From Earliella scabrosa (Eukaryota; Basidiomycota; Agaricomycetes; Polyporales; Polyporaceae), in assembly GCA_022605405.1 (NCBI GenBank), contig JABYQQ010000020.1, positions 682,001 to 746,000 on the forward strand: a stretch of DNA of 64,000 bases. The letters are read 5' to 3'. The stretch's first letter is position 1; every line of letters begins with the position of its first letter. The position numbers and the translations under genes were made by a program. The notes beneath the pieces are model-generated. The model made no database searches. It saw only the letters and a program-made list of their open reading frames with translations, and had not been told where the DNA came from. Below are positions 11,041-23,165 of this stretch, one piece after another.

Positions 11041-13004
11041 ATGGCGCAACTGTACGGCGCGGCGGACAGCCATGGAGACAGGGACCGCCACCAGACCTCG
11101 GACGACCCACGCTCGTCCCGAGAGGATGATGCGCTGCTGGGTGCAGCGGCGACAGCCAGGAAACCGAAGAGGGATGGGCATGGGTCGCTCGTCAGCTCGA
11201 CGAGCAACTTGGCGAATACAATCATTGGAAGTGGTGAGTGGTGCTGCTTGCCGGTGTAAACGCGTGTCCTGAATACACGGTGCTGCCAGGCATGCTCACA
11301 TTCCCCTTGGTGCGTTCCTTAACCTGGCATAGCTACATGCGTCCTCAACGGCTTGTAGGCCATGGCCTCTGCGGGCATCATCCCCGGAGTGATTACCTGC
11401 GTCTTCTCGGGAGGCGTAGCAGCCTTCGGACTCTACCTGCTTTCCCTATGCGCGGCCAAGGCCCCTCACAGGCGAGCTTCCTTCTTCACTATCGCGGAGA
11501 TGACATTCCCCAAGGCTGCGGTCTTCTTCGATGCTGCTATTGCCATTAAGTGCTTCGGAGTATCCATCAGGTGAGTTTCACTGGCATGTCGGATGGCGTA
11601 CGCGCGCCCTGGCGGTGTTCGCACTTTTGTGCTCACTGTGATCACCAGCTATCTCATTATCATCAAGTCGCTCATGCCAAGTGTGGTGCTTGCCCTCTAT
11701 CACGATCTCACTTCCCCAGACGTAAACCCGCCACCATGGATGCTGTCCGGACAGAACTGGATTTCCATCATAATGATTCCCCTAATTCCCCTTACATTCC
11801 TTCGGAAACTTGATAGTCTCAGGCATACAAGCTATGTTGCGTTATTCTCCGTTGGTGAGCCGCAAGTCATAGAACGTGTTCGTGAACATACTAAATGGAC
11901 TCTGACAGCGTACCTGGTGCTCATCGTCATCGTATGCTACTTCTTCCCGCTAGAGGGCACGCAGAAGCCCGGTGAGATCCACCTGATCAAGTTCAGCTCC
12001 GGTTTCGTGTCTACTTTCCCTGTACAAGTCTTCGCATATACGTGCGCCCAGAACGTAAGTGAGGATGTGGTAAATCCTCGGCGATACTAACGCAATGTGT
12101 TCATCCCTAGCTATTCCCCATTTACAATGAGATTCAATCCAACACTCAGAAGCGCATGAACATTGTGATTAGTACGGCAATAGGTTCCGCCGCGCTAATC
12201 TACGAGATTATCGCTGTCTTCGGATACTTGACCTTCGGCTCTGCGGTATGTGCTTCATATACCGCGCCCGCTGACCCCGGTACTGACGATTATTTGCAGG
12301 TCGGCCCGAACATCATCGCCATGTATCCGTCCACCTCTTTGTTTATTGCCGTAGGACAACTTGCGATCGTGATTCTGGTCATGTTCTCCTATCCATTGCA
12401 AGTTCACCCATGCCGCAACTGCCTGGACAAGGTGTTCCACGCTGGACAAGCAAACAAGCCAATACCGGGGACCGAGGACGAGGATGAGGAGCCTGAAGAC
12501 GAGTATCATCCAAGCCATGACATGACCACGTTCAAACACACACTGTTGACCGTCGCCATCGTCGCAAGCGGCTTCACGATTGCGTACTTTGTAGACGACT
12601 TGAAGATGGGTATGTGGTCGGATCTCTGGTCCATTGATGCACGTTCCTGATCGCCTCGAACTTTACGTGTGCACCAGTACTCTCGTTTGTTGGGTCAACC
12701 GGTTCAACGACCATCTCGTTCATCCTTCCTGGTTTGTTCTGGTGGAAGGTCAGCAGATCCGAGTGTTATGCGCACAGGTTATCCGACGACTGATGCGTCG
12801 CACACACAGCTTTCGCGCGATGACCCGAGCGCGAACAAGACCCTGTCCAAAGCATCGCTGGGATTGGCCATCTACGGCATGTTCATCTTCGTGTTCTGGT
12901 GAGTGGTTCAATCCGCAGACACACACATCAGCCTGACATCGCTCTCTAGCTTGAGTTTCAATATCTGGGGTCTATTCCATCCGCAGACGGAGACCGTGCA
13001 CTAG
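11041..13004 (+). CDS. Amino acid transporter, AAAP/AVT family
   Basis: Multi-span transporter that, by family, moves neutral amino acids across the vacuolar membrane. Exons from 11041: to 11233, 11290-11309, 11359-11570, 11649-11854, 11909-12054, 12111-12245, 12300-12609, 12678-12748, 12810-12898, 12950-13004; all phases agree; 478 aa from this ATG. Family signature NLANTIIGSGMLTFPLAMAS is built only when the 20-nt second exon is included. Later segments: AFGLYLLSLCAA, FGVSIR, QSNTQKRMNIV, GYLTFGSAV, SFVGSTGSTTISFILPG. An acidic hydrophilic loop (DEDEEPEDE) lies near the middle of exon 7. The start is uncertain: upstream frame encodes plausible sequence (STALNLISPGHRTN) with no ATG, so an upstream exon probably exists. 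Confidence 0.85.
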
Positions 13005-13480
13005 TAATTAGAGCAATCAGCCAACGTATATTTATATATGCACATCGTCCTCATTGCCTTGTATTATATATCACTCGCCAACCATTCCCTCGTGAACGCG
13101 CGAGATCAGCTGTTGCTGCAGACCGCAAGCTCAAGGCGGCGATTCGGCGGCATGGGACGACGGGCGCTCGAGCGACTTTGCAGACCACGCTGAGCGCCTG
13201 TCGTTACCTGCACCTTACCCTCCGACCTGATGCACACTCGCTCATCCTCTGCACAGAACTCGTCCTTCGTGTCGTCTGCAGGATCCCGAGTACTCTTCTG
13301 ATTGACTAGTATGCCTGCTGGTGCGTATATGTCCTTATTTCCGGTCGAGGGCGAGTGGACTCGAGCATCGAGACGTGCCCTCCTTCTCGTTCTCCACGCT
13401 GAGCCTGCGCATTATCCTACTCGTCACCCGCAGAACCCTCCATCCAGCCCGCAGACGCCTCCACGCACGCGACAGACCAC
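13005..13480. other. Transporter 3' flank and leader of R3H-SUZ gene
   Basis: About 475 bp with an AT-rich stretch right after the transporter stop (TATATTTATATATG at 13026), probably its 3' UTR, and a pyrimidine-rich leader before 13481. No gene seen. Confidence 0.45.
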
Positions 13481-16480
13481 ATGCGACCACGGCAGCCGTC
13501 GGGATCGCCCAAGACAGGCATGGTGACAGGCTCTGGCGACGCAGCCACAGCAAGCACAAGCAAGAGCGTGTCCGACACACTCACGGAGCGGTCGCTTTCC
13601 GCAAGCCCCATCGCGGCATCGCCTTCATTCAACCCCGCATCGTCGACATCTTCTCTTAATACGAAGCTGGAATCGTCTTCTAGCGCCGCGGGGCCCCTGG
13701 AGGCCAGCTCGACGACTGGCACGGTTGTCGACGTCGAGCCCGATCCCCAGATCATAGAAGCCCTGAAAAGCAAGGACAGGATATATGTGCTGAAGCTCGG
13801 GGAGCAGATGGAGGGGCTGATCAAAGAACGCAGGTACGCCTTCGCCGTCTTCTCAGTGCGTTCTTTCTGGCGTCACACGACGATGCGCTCCCTTCCCCAC
13901 GAGCCCGTTTGTATCGTCCATGGGCGCGGTCCGTCCCATCGCAAGAGCACGGCCTGCTCCATGATCGCGTTCTGACAAGTTGCTTCATGCAGGGTACGAA
14001 TCGAGCTCACGCCGTCGACGACGTACCAGCGGCTACTCATCCATCGATGCTCGGCCTACTACAAGCTGGCCCCCGAAGCCGATCCTGTCACGAAGAATAT
14101 CTTCGTGTGCTGGCGCGCGGAGAGTCGAATGTGCGTGTTAGATGTGTTACTGCGAACGAATGCGTGCCTCATACATAGCCCGCAGCCCGGTGCGACGTAT
14201 CTGCGAACTTGTTCCTGCGGAGGAGTCCACACAGCCCGCATTCCAAATCATGCGCCGCGCCGACCGTCCTTTGCGAGGTCGACAATGGTCTCAGCCGGGA
14301 TCCACTGCTGGGGAAGACGCGGACACATCAGACGTCGATGCCTCGGAGGCAGGTAGCGTGGGTGGTGTCAGTACCGCGGCCTCGTCGACTGCGAGGCGGT
14401 TCAAAACCATAGAGGAGCGGGCAGCCGAGTATAATGAGGCGCGCTCGAGGATCTTCATGGGCTTCGAGGAGAAGAAAGAGAAGGATAAAGACATGAGCGC
14501 CAACTCATCAACGTTTAGCCTCGTCTCCGGGTCGGGATCGACGAGCGGCGGGCGTGGAAGCAGCATTGGAGACATGGACGACTCGGCCAGTTCCGCGCCG
14601 ACCGAAAGCGAGTGGTCGGGGCCCGTCACTCGAGATAAGAGGGGGAGGGGAGGCGGGTCGACGACATCCTCGGTGAGGTCTTTGAGATCCTCGGGAGCTT
14701 CGTTCAACGCGAACGGCTCCGGGAGTTCTCGCAATTCGCGCGCGACATCCCCTTCCTTCACGTATCCCTCTCTATACGAACCGGCAGCAGGCCCGCAATA
14801 CGATCAAAGTCAATACAACGTCCCGGCCCCTCCTCATCCAGGCTACGTTGGTCAGTACGGATATCCTCCATACACCCATCCGCCGCCTGGGCAGCAGCCC
14901 TACCTCGGTCCATACTACTACCAGCCGTACCAGTATCAACCTCAACCGCCCCCGCACTCGGACCTCGCTGCCGCGGGCGGCCCTGAAGCGATGTATCCGC
15001 CTCCACCTCCCCAGAACGTTCCTTACCAACCTCCATATGGCCCGCCATACGGCTGGGCAAACTCCCCGTCTCCGGGGCAACCGCCTCTCCCACCTCCACA
15101 TCTTCCACAACATCCGCCTCAATCGGGGTTACCTCCCCCGCATCCTGACAATCATCACCCACCTACACACCCAATGCCACCCCCAATGCAAGGCATCCCT
15201 CAATATCCTCCTCACGCGCCGGCACCAGCTCCATATGGCTACGGTGTTCCAGGCTACTATCCTCAACAACCCTATCAGCCTGGCGCCCCTATGGGTCCTC
15301 CACCACCTCCGCCCCAAGTACCCGGCCCACAAATGTTTCCCCCGAGTTCGATGCCGGAGATGATGGGCCCCAATATTGGCAACGGCAACGGCATGGAAGG
15401 ACCAAACATCAGTAGAACATCATCTCGGAACAGCAACGGACACGGTAGTGTCAACGGCAAACGTGGAGGACCACGGACACGTGGCTCTTGGACATACGGC
15501 CCCGGAGTCAGCACTGGCGGGTTCACCTACAATCCAAGCGGCGCACCGAATGGTATGGGCATCACCGATGCCCACGGTCCTCGATTGACCAACATGCGAC
15601 GAACATCTGGCACTTCCAGCGGTGGTAGTGCCGGTGCAAGAACACCCGCTGACGAAACCTCATCTACAGCGGTAAGTCATGCTTCCGAGTTCCCGCTATA
15701 TTTGTGTTTGGTTTTCTACCTTGTGTTGATTTCTCGGTTTCTTCTTCGGTGTCGTGCTTCGTTGTTCGCGCATCGCAGTCGTCTTCTACGACTTCTTCGT
15801 CTTCACGGCGTACATTCACGTCTACCTCCACCTCATCGAAGCATCCTCTTCCTGCACGACCTGACTGGGCTGTTGGGCTCAAGCCTCATCATTCACGGCA
15901 CCACGACAACCACAACGCTGCGTCGCGGACGATGTCGCCTGCAAGGATGGCACCGCACCTCCCGCCTCAATCACAGCCCCTCCTCCAGTCCAACGACTTC
16001 CCTCCGCTCTCGTCAGGCCCACAAACGCGGCAGCCAGTCGTCGGGGGCGCGTGGACGAACGCGTCCATGTCGCGCGTGATGATGCCTGGCCCGCAAGGCC
16101 CTGCGAACGCCCAAGGTACCGCTCTCGTGCACTATCCGACGTCGCAGCAGTCGAGCCCGCAGGCTCCTCCGGCGGCGCCACCCATCTCCATCAGCCGGTT
16201 TGACGAACAGGAGCCGGCGTTCGAGCGGCCTCCGCCCAAGAACGCGGAGCTGTTCAATCCCAAGGGTGGTGCTCGCAACGGAGCCAACGGGGCTAACGGG
16301 GCCAACCCAGGCAGGAGTCGGGCCAACACGGGATCGAGTGCGTCGGAGCTGATGGACAAGATACGCTCGATCACGCTGTCCGATACCCTCGGCGAGGGTA
16401 TGCCAACGGCGATGCCCACCAATGGCACGAGCACCGGAGAGCCGGCGACCGCAGGAGAGACCGCCGCTGTGTCCTCATAA
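13481..16480 (+). CDS. R3H-SUZ-SUZ-C RNA-binding protein
   Basis: Probable cytoplasmic RNA-binding protein of the R3HDM/Encore type, expected to act in mRNA control. Exons 13481-13833, 13993-14130, 14186-15671, 15779-16480; phases agree; 892 aa. A Ser-rich leader is followed by an R3H domain crossing intron 1 (IYVLKLGEQMEGLIKERR then RIELTPSTTYQRLLIHRC), a SUZ-like segment near residues 170-280 ending in EERAAEYNEARSRIF, a long Pro/Tyr/Gln/Gly-rich disordered middle, and a C-terminal SUZ-C-like motif (AFERPPPKNAELFNPK). The disordered middle suggests condensate or granule behaviour (inference). Convergent with the gene at 17324-19256. Confidence 0.85.
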
Positions 16481-17323
16481 CCGTCGTCGGGTCTTTGCCC
16501 TTAGGTGCTGGTGTCGTGGCCGGCGCGTTCTAACATCCCTCTCTCGTTACCTGGGTCCCCTGTCGTCTCTGTCCTTGTCGAGGTGCTCTCGTGTTAATTT
16601 GGTTGTGCCGTGTCGTCAGACTGACGTGTACTCGTGCCGTGTCGTGTCGTGTCGTGTCGTGTCGTAATGTGTCGTCGGGTGGCTGCTGTAGAAGTACGTG
16701 TGTGTGCGTGCGTGCGCGCGGTATACTACGTTATACTTTATACGCTACATATGCATACGCTCGCCGCCTTGCTCTCTGTCCGCTCTCGGTGTACGGTGTT
16801 GTATTCTTCTCTCTCTCCATCACTCTCACTCTCACTCGTTCGTTCGCTCGCGTATATTCCGAAATCTAAAGTAATAGACTCCTGCGTCGGCGTAATGGGC
16901 TGTGTCGCGCACAGCAGCGTTTATATAGTACCTGAGCCTCGGTAGTGCTAGGACAGTGCGGGTCCGTGTTCGTGGTAGGCTGAGGTAGCGACTACGTAGC
17001 TCGGCTCGGGAGTGCTGCCAGTGCTTGTCCAGACGGTTGCGATGGGATAGTGGGTCTGATATTCGATTGTATGGAGGGAACGTGCGTGGATGATACATAG
17101 ATAAATAGGGATAGGGATACAGTTTCGGAGGCGAAGGACATCGACGAGAATAATGATCATGCGAAAAATTACCATCCACACGTGCTTCTCGGTCCCGCCG
17201 GGATACAACAGTGCGTCGGGTGCGGTACGGTACGGCTCGGTGCAACACAACGAAGGGTGAAGAGAGCAGATGGCGGCAGCGGAGAAGAGTCGAAGAGAGG
17301 GATGCATGCAAGGGGAGCGGACA
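16481..17323. other. Convergent 3' flank, low complexity
   Basis: About 840 bp between two convergent genes. It holds pentamer repeats (listed separately), a GT-rich tract near 16698-16722 and a CT-rich tract near 16809-16853. No gene recognised. Confidence 0.5.
16639..16665. repeat. Pentanucleotide microsatellite (GTCGT)n
   Basis: Five perfect tandem GTCGT units at 16641-16665 with imperfect units on both sides, in the 3' flank of the R3H-SUZ gene. Confidence 0.9.
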
Positions 17324-19256
17324 CTACTTCGACCAGTGCTTGAACAGGCCCTTGAGGCTCTTGAGCCGTGGTCGCGCGTGCCCGGGCCGAGGCGAGTTCG
17401 GCTCCGAGCTCGTGCCCGTCGCGGTCGAGGCGGCAGACGTGGACGCGGACGCGGAGGACGCCCACGACATCTGGCGGCCGCGCTCGTGCTCGGCCTTCTC
17501 CCGGACGGCGCACGGAACTGGGAGGGGCATCGCAGGGAGGGGCTCAGAGTGGCGCGACACAGGTCCATCGCCAAGCGAGCCCGCGAGCGAGGCCGTGCTC
17601 TTGTTCGCGCGAGGATTCATGGGCAGCGGGGGTGGAGCGTCGCCCTGCTCGCCCGTGCGCCCTCGCTTGGTGAGCCACGACGTTGGAGGCGTGGGCATGC
17701 GACTTCGCTGCGCGGGCGGCGACGAGGAGCTAGGTGCGGTTTGGGTATGCGGGGCGGTCTGCGGGCGGCGCGTCGACTTTGTCGTGCTCCGCTTGAACGG
17801 GGACCCGAAGAGCAGCGCGTTCGCGAGCGCCATGTCGGGGTCTTCCTCGACCTGGTGGGAGTTGGCGAGCATGAGCGGGGCAGGGCGGCGGCGGCGGGGC
17901 CGAGGGCTTGCGTTGACACTGCGCTTGCGGACGAGGGGACGGCTCCGGAATCCCGCGGTGGCGCGCGCGATGTCCGACGTGGAGGAGCCTACGAGGAACT
18001 CGGGTGCGCCCTACGAGCGAAGTGACGGGGTGACAGTAAAGAGACCGGCGGAGATCGTTAGCGACAGCCAGACTTGGAGACATTTGGAAGGTCTACTTAC
18101 GCCCTGTTCGTAGATGTACGTCTTCTCAGTGCTGGCACGCGAAACCGGTCGGTCGGAAGCATCGTGCTATGGAAGAGATTGTGATCAGTGTCGGCGACCG
18201 AGGAGGAAGTAGGAAGTGAAGGTAAACCCTCACCTGTTCTGGAAGGATGTCGTCGTCGTTGTCTTCCTCGACCAACGCCTTCCACTTCCCCTTCTCGGAA
18301 GCACCCCACGCGCCGTACTCGTCCACCCAAAGCGAGTCTTCCGTCATATCCGTATCGTCGCTCTCCGACCCATCGACTTGGAAGGGCGGCCTGGACGTGG
18401 CCTTCACTTCATCCATGCCGCCCGAGGGTGTTGTCACCACAATGTCCGGCACAGCAAGGCTCGCGGTCGACTGGCAGATGTTCTCACCGAGATTGAGATT
18501 CACAGCAGACCCTGTGCACAACGCGGTGGTGGCGGTGGCGATACCGGGGACTGTGGCGCTGATTTTGACCGAGGACAGATCACGATCGTGCCCGACGCGC
18601 TCCGCCGTGCGAACGTCCGTCGACGACGGCGCGGTGGCCATGTGCTTGACCGAGGCAGCAATGTGTTCCAGCTCCTGATAGATCTCTTCTGTGCACTGCG
18701 AGAGAGGCCGGGGGGTGGAGACGCGCGGCGGATCTGTCGACGGCGCAAAGTAGTCTGATGCGATAGTGACCGGCTCTGGTGGCGTCGGAGGGCTGCAAGG
18801 GAAAGGAATCGGAGGAAGGGCCTTCTGTGGAGGCGGAGGTGGTGAAGGAAAAGGTCCCCTCCGCGGTGTGGATGGTGGTGAGCGAGAGAGATAGGATGCT
18901 GTCCTGGAGTGATGCCTCTGCCTCAGCGCAATGGCTGAGGCATCTTTGATAGCGTTTGGGCGCAGGGGGTGAGATGGATGACATGTCGACACCACATGCG
19001 CAGTGCTCGACGCTAACTCACTCGAGCTGCGGGGCAGGACAGGTGTGGACGCCCTTGGGGATGGTGCGAACGGCGGAGCCTGCGGAAGTTGTGACATCGA
19101 CGCTGTGCCGCGGACGTGGAAGACAGGTGTGCGATGGAGAAAGAGAGGCGTTGCGCTGTGGTCTCGACGGAGCACGATGGCTGGGACGGTGTCGGCGTGC
19201 GGGACGCTCGCCAGCGGGGGCAGCGAGTACGTCATGGTGGTGGTAGCGGCAGACAT
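17324..19256 (-). CDS. Large disordered protein, function unknown
   Basis: Three exons on the minus strand: 19256-18234, 18166-18101, 18010-17324; introns of 67 and 90 nt keep phase; 591 aa. No known domain. The sequence is rich in Ser, Pro, Thr and Ala, with a proline run (SPPPPPQKALPPIP), an acidic patch (ESDDTDMTEDSLWVDEYGAW) and a short basic amphipathic C-terminus (RLKSLKGLFKHWSK). The open frame runs upstream to 19520, but ATG at 19256 (MSAATTTMTYSLPP) is the first that looks natural. The antisense strand of the last exon holds a long GC-driven open frame that is not a gene. Proline-rich plus short terminal helix suggests a scaffold or membrane/cytoskeleton adaptor, but this is a guess. 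Confidence 0.7.
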
Positions 19257-19901
19257 GGCGAGGGAGGGAGGGGCGCCGACTGCGACAGCGGAGGGGGGCG
19301 AGGCCGCTGAAGAAGAAGAGCCGAACGCGAGTCTGGGGGTAGAGCGGTGCAGTCTCGGAGGGAGTGCCTGTCTATGGAGCGAATGCTTAGAAGTCCGGCA
19401 GACAGGTGAATTGACACGCCGTAGACGTCCATCACAGAGATCGCGCCGGCTTCGTGGACGTCGGAGCCCGGTCGGCCTGCCCTGGGGGCAGCCGTTTGCT
19501 TGCGCTTTCGGGATAGCCATGTACGGGACCGAACCGGTCTCGTCCCTGTCTTATGTGAGAGGAGAGGACGCCAGGGCGGGTGCGGCAGGAGGTGAGTTGC
19601 GCACATCTCTCAGGTCCAGAAAAGAGTTGAGGTCGAGGCACAGGTGCCGGGCGGTGTATTCAAAGTTCTCGCAGCAGATGGCCGGATTTGCAGCGGTTGC
19701 GGAGGCTTGCGATGGGAACTGCCAGGGGAAAGAAGGCATTCATCATCAAAGAACGCAGTGAGCGACAGCGATGATAGATAGGACACGTCTAGGTGTATGC
19801 GTGCGATACAGGATGGAGGGTTACCGCCGCAAACTTCGGTGCTTGGGCAATGGCTTTGTGGCGCTGCGTCGGCGGAGCGACAGTCAGGCTGCGACGGTCC
19901 G
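19257..19901. other. Upstream region of the disordered-protein gene
   Basis: About 645 bp between the DUF202 stop and the next start on the same strand. Open frames occur but none has a motif; likely promoter and leader. Confidence 0.4.
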
Positions 19902-20477
19902 TCAGATATCTTTGTCGATGATGAGGCCGAGGCATGTGGCGAAGACGACGAGGCCGAGACCACTGAGAATACCAAGATGGATTCTGGAGATATGAATGGA
20001 GACAAACAAGATGAGATGGAGACTGTGGATGGTCGCCGGGAAGACTCACTTGCTCGCCCTCAAGAAGCCCCTCTGGGCCTTCATATCCGCGTATCCCTGC
20101 CAATACTCCCACACGCCTGCACCGATGGCGGCGACGGCAGCTCCAATCTCAACGATGGCGATCGCGGTGCCAGCCTTGGTGTGCGGTGTATGCGACGTCT
20201 CAGGATCGTTGGGCTCGGGCAGACGGAAGTGGAGAAGTAGCGACGCCGACAGCAAGCACAGGAGGACCGCAAGACGGAGATGCGAGAGCAGATTGCGCTC
20301 AAGCATTGCAAAGTCTCGCCCTTCGCTAACTGCGACTTCGAGTTCGACAGGCATGATGGCGAGCTCGTCGAGGGCGATGTTGGCGATGTTGTGGACACAG
20401 TGGTAGGGAATGAAGTCGTAGTCGCGTCGGGAGACGCCCACTCGGTTCTCCTCCCCCTCCTCCTCACTCGAATTCAT
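19902..20477 (-). CDS. DUF202 (YidH-type) small membrane protein
   Basis: Exons on the minus strand 20477-20050 and 19983-19902, intron 66 nt, 169 aa. The DUF202 signature is clear: ARDFAMLERN-like sequence (here GRDFAMLERNLLSHLRL), followed by three membrane segments: LAVLLCLLSASLLL, AIVEIGAAVAAIGAGVWEY, and, in exon 2, HLGILSGLGLVVFATCLGL. Fungal members of the family are often fused to or related to vacuolar transporter chaperone membrane domains; the role of this one is unknown. ATG at 20477 follows an acidic start (MNSSEEEGEE). Divergent from BTB gene 2. Confidence 0.85.
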
Positions 20478-20799
20478 CCCAGTACCAGTACTTCGTGTGT
20501 GAGGCCTAGCACCTCTCCTAATCGTCGAGCAGTCCAACTAGGACCCTGCCAAATGTCATCAAAATACTCGAAATACTCGCTTGTCATTGTCTGCTACTGC
20601 GACCAAGCCAGTAGCGCTGTCAGCACAGCTGCAGCACACCAACACGAGGCTTAACACGAGCCGACACTGGCAACTGTACGCAGAGGACCATGTAGCCTGC
20701 ATGTGAACCTTGGGGACAATTGCATAAATACCTTGCGAAAGTGCGGTACGTCTTCTTCCTCTTCTTCCGCGCACCCCGAGTTCCTCACCCACCGTGATC
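20478..20799. other. Divergent promoter, DUF202 gene / BTB gene 2
   Basis: 322 bp shared by two divergent genes. It contains the TATA-like element at 20723-20730; nothing else seen. Confidence 0.45.
20723..20730 (+). promoter_or_regulatory. TATA-like element of BTB gene 2
   Basis: CATAAATA 70 nt upstream of the ATG at 20800, matching the position of similar elements in the two other BTB paralogs. Confidence 0.5.
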
Positions 20800-22740
20800 A
20801 TGATTATAGAGCAGGCTCAGCCTGAGACCCGGGAGGCGTCGCATCCATTCAACAAGCCCAGCGCAGATGTCATTCTCCGCAGCAACGACCTCGTCGACTT
20901 CCGCGTTCGTAGCCACATCCTCTTCGAAGCGTCACCCGTTTTCGAGAGTATCCTCTCCTCCCGACCTGTCCTTCAGACGCCCATCCAAGTCGACAGCGAT
21001 GCCATCGTCCTTGAAGCTTTGCTTCTGATATGCTATCCCATTTCAAAGCCAGACTACTCGTGGACTCTCGAGGAGATCGGCAGTACGCTCCGAGTCGCAA
21101 TGAAGTACGAGATGGACCTCCCGATCACTCTTCTCCAGAAGGAGCTTCTAGCCATCGCACGCGAACGCCCTCTCGAAGTCTGGGCGTTTGCCTGCAGGAC
21201 GGGGCTGGAGCATATCGCGCGGGCTGCGGCTGAGGTGACCTTGGGTCACTCAACGCTCGACTTTGCTCCCCTCGCCGAGATGGAAGGTATCACCGCGGGT
21301 GACTACTATCGCCTCCGCGAGTTCTGGCGCTTGCAGGGGCATGTTGCCTGTGACTTCACACTCCTGGATAACCGTCGAATCGTAGGACTGGATGCTCCCG
21401 ACGCGCCGCCGGACGCCAAGCTTGAGCTTGTCCCGCCCGGACACAGCGCCAATTTCATTTGTCGCTCGAAAGATGGCGTAGACTTCCACGTCCACGAGAA
21501 CACCATTCGATTGGCATCCCTGGTCATTGACGAGAAGCTAGCAGCAGTGGAAGAGAGACCTCGAAGAAAGGGGAAGAAAGGGAAGAAAGCTAGAGTGCAT
21601 AGGTGAGTTTCGAGATCCGTTGGTCTTACGGGTGATCTCACTGATCTGGAAACCAATTGGCAGCGTGGTCGTGGTCAGGGCAAATGGCGCGGCCCCTCTG
21701 GTCCCGGACAGTCCAAATTCTTCATCACAAGTACCCCCAAGTTTCACTAGCATCTCGCCTCCGTCGCCGAGTATGTTCCTTTTCTCACTTTCGATAGTTC
21801 ATCGACCATCCAACTAACGACATCACATTACACAGTCGAATCCAGTCCCGCAACGTCCACTCCAGCTACCCCAGTCTCACTGACGTCTACGTCAGACACT
21901 GTATCCGCGATACCGACTCCTGGGACAGCGACGAGACTACTTGCTGTCGATATTCATGAAACAGCAAATGATCTCGCGCTTCTATTCAAACTGTGTACCT
22001 TCCGCCATGTCGCTCTCCCCAACTCTCCCACCATCGCCGTCGCGGCGCTCAATGCTGCTGCTCGCCTCGACATGGAGAGGGAGCAGAAGAAGATCAAGAA
22101 ACACCTGGATCTGCTGCTAGCCCAAGATCCCTTGAGAGCGTATCTTGCCACGATACAAGCAGGAATGGCCGACCTCGCGAGGACGGCGGCACGAAACGTG
22201 CTTAACAACCGTCTTGACGGCGCGTACGTGTCTGAGATGGAGGAGGCTCCCGCGATCGTGTATCATCGCCTCGTGACGTACTACGATTCCTGTCGCGGTG
22301 CGGCGAGGGCCCTCCTGCTGGATGCGTGTCGGGTCGCTCCTCGTCCCAGCTCCCCCACCCCCGTGCACGCGCAGCCTGGAGTTCAAGCGTCGGAGTGTGA
22401 TCCCGCCTATCATGCACTCGAGCCGGATACCCACTCAACGCAGGTCAGCCCACACGAGCGCAGCCAACCTTGGCTAGAAGAATACGTCGCTGGACTGTCG
22501 AGAACGATCGATAGCCAGCCCGGGCGCATTCCCTTCCTACCGGAGAGCGTCTTCATCGGAGCATGCGAGCAGGGGCAGTGGTGTCACTCGTGCGACACCC
22601 TCGCCCAGAAGCTGTCGCACGTCGCCCAGGCACTGCGTGCGATACCGCTGACTGTCCAGAGTGTGAGTATATGCGTTCCAGATTGGCATGATTCGGTGCT
22701 GGGCTGACAGGGTATGTTGCAGGTCGAGCTTCAAGTCTGA
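20800..22740 (+). CDS. Tandem BTB/POZ-domain protein 2
   Basis: Paralog of the genes at 7628-9344 and 25296-27006. Exons 20800-21602, 21664-21770, 21836-22662, 22723-22740; phases agree; 584 aa. First BTB: PFNKPSADVILRSNDLVDF with RSHILFEASPVFESIL. A hydrophilic, lysine-rich spacer (RRKGKKGKKARVH) and a Ser/Pro/Thr-rich linker encoded by the extra exon 2 separate it from the second BTB-like half, which resumes at ETANDLALLFKLC and continues through LLAQDPLRAYLATIQAGM. W-C-x-x-C (QWCHSC) near the C-terminus, then the 18-nt last exon encoding VELQV-stop. It differs from its paralogs by two additional introns in the linker. Same strand as the F-box gene that follows. Confidence 0.85.
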
Positions 22741-23165
22741 GCTGGATTCTGGGCTGGCTGATTGGGTCGAACAGTGATGTACGAGTATTCTAACCTGCAA
22801 GTATTGAACGTCAACATCATGATGTATGACATGCGTGTTCCTTCGCGATAACCACTGGCGAGTGTCGGCTGTCCCGTTACTAGCTCCAAGCGTAAGCGCC
22901 AAGGCATCCGGCCCGGTAAACCTCCTAGACGGCATAACGGTGCGTTCTCCCTCGCGCTCGCACTGTTCTAAGTACTGACCAACGATGAAGGATTGGACGC
23001 GCTCCCCGCGGCGCTCCTGTATCAATACACCCATCGGGCAACGCTCTCCGGAACGTCAATGTTATTGTATATCACAACCCACCTTCCCGAGTCATCGCGC
23101 GCGCTGAGCGGCCGCGCCCATCGGCGGGCGGTGATGGCGAATGTCTTCATAATGCAAGAGATGGC
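22741..23165. other. Gap between BTB gene 2 and F-box gene
   Basis: 425 bp with no recognisable gene; presumably 3' flank and promoter. Confidence 0.45.

Noticed and set aside
17211..18113. 300-aa plus-strand open frame opposite the disordered-protein gene
   Set aside because: GC-rich antisense shadow; no motif, and the opposite strand gives a phase-consistent spliced gene.
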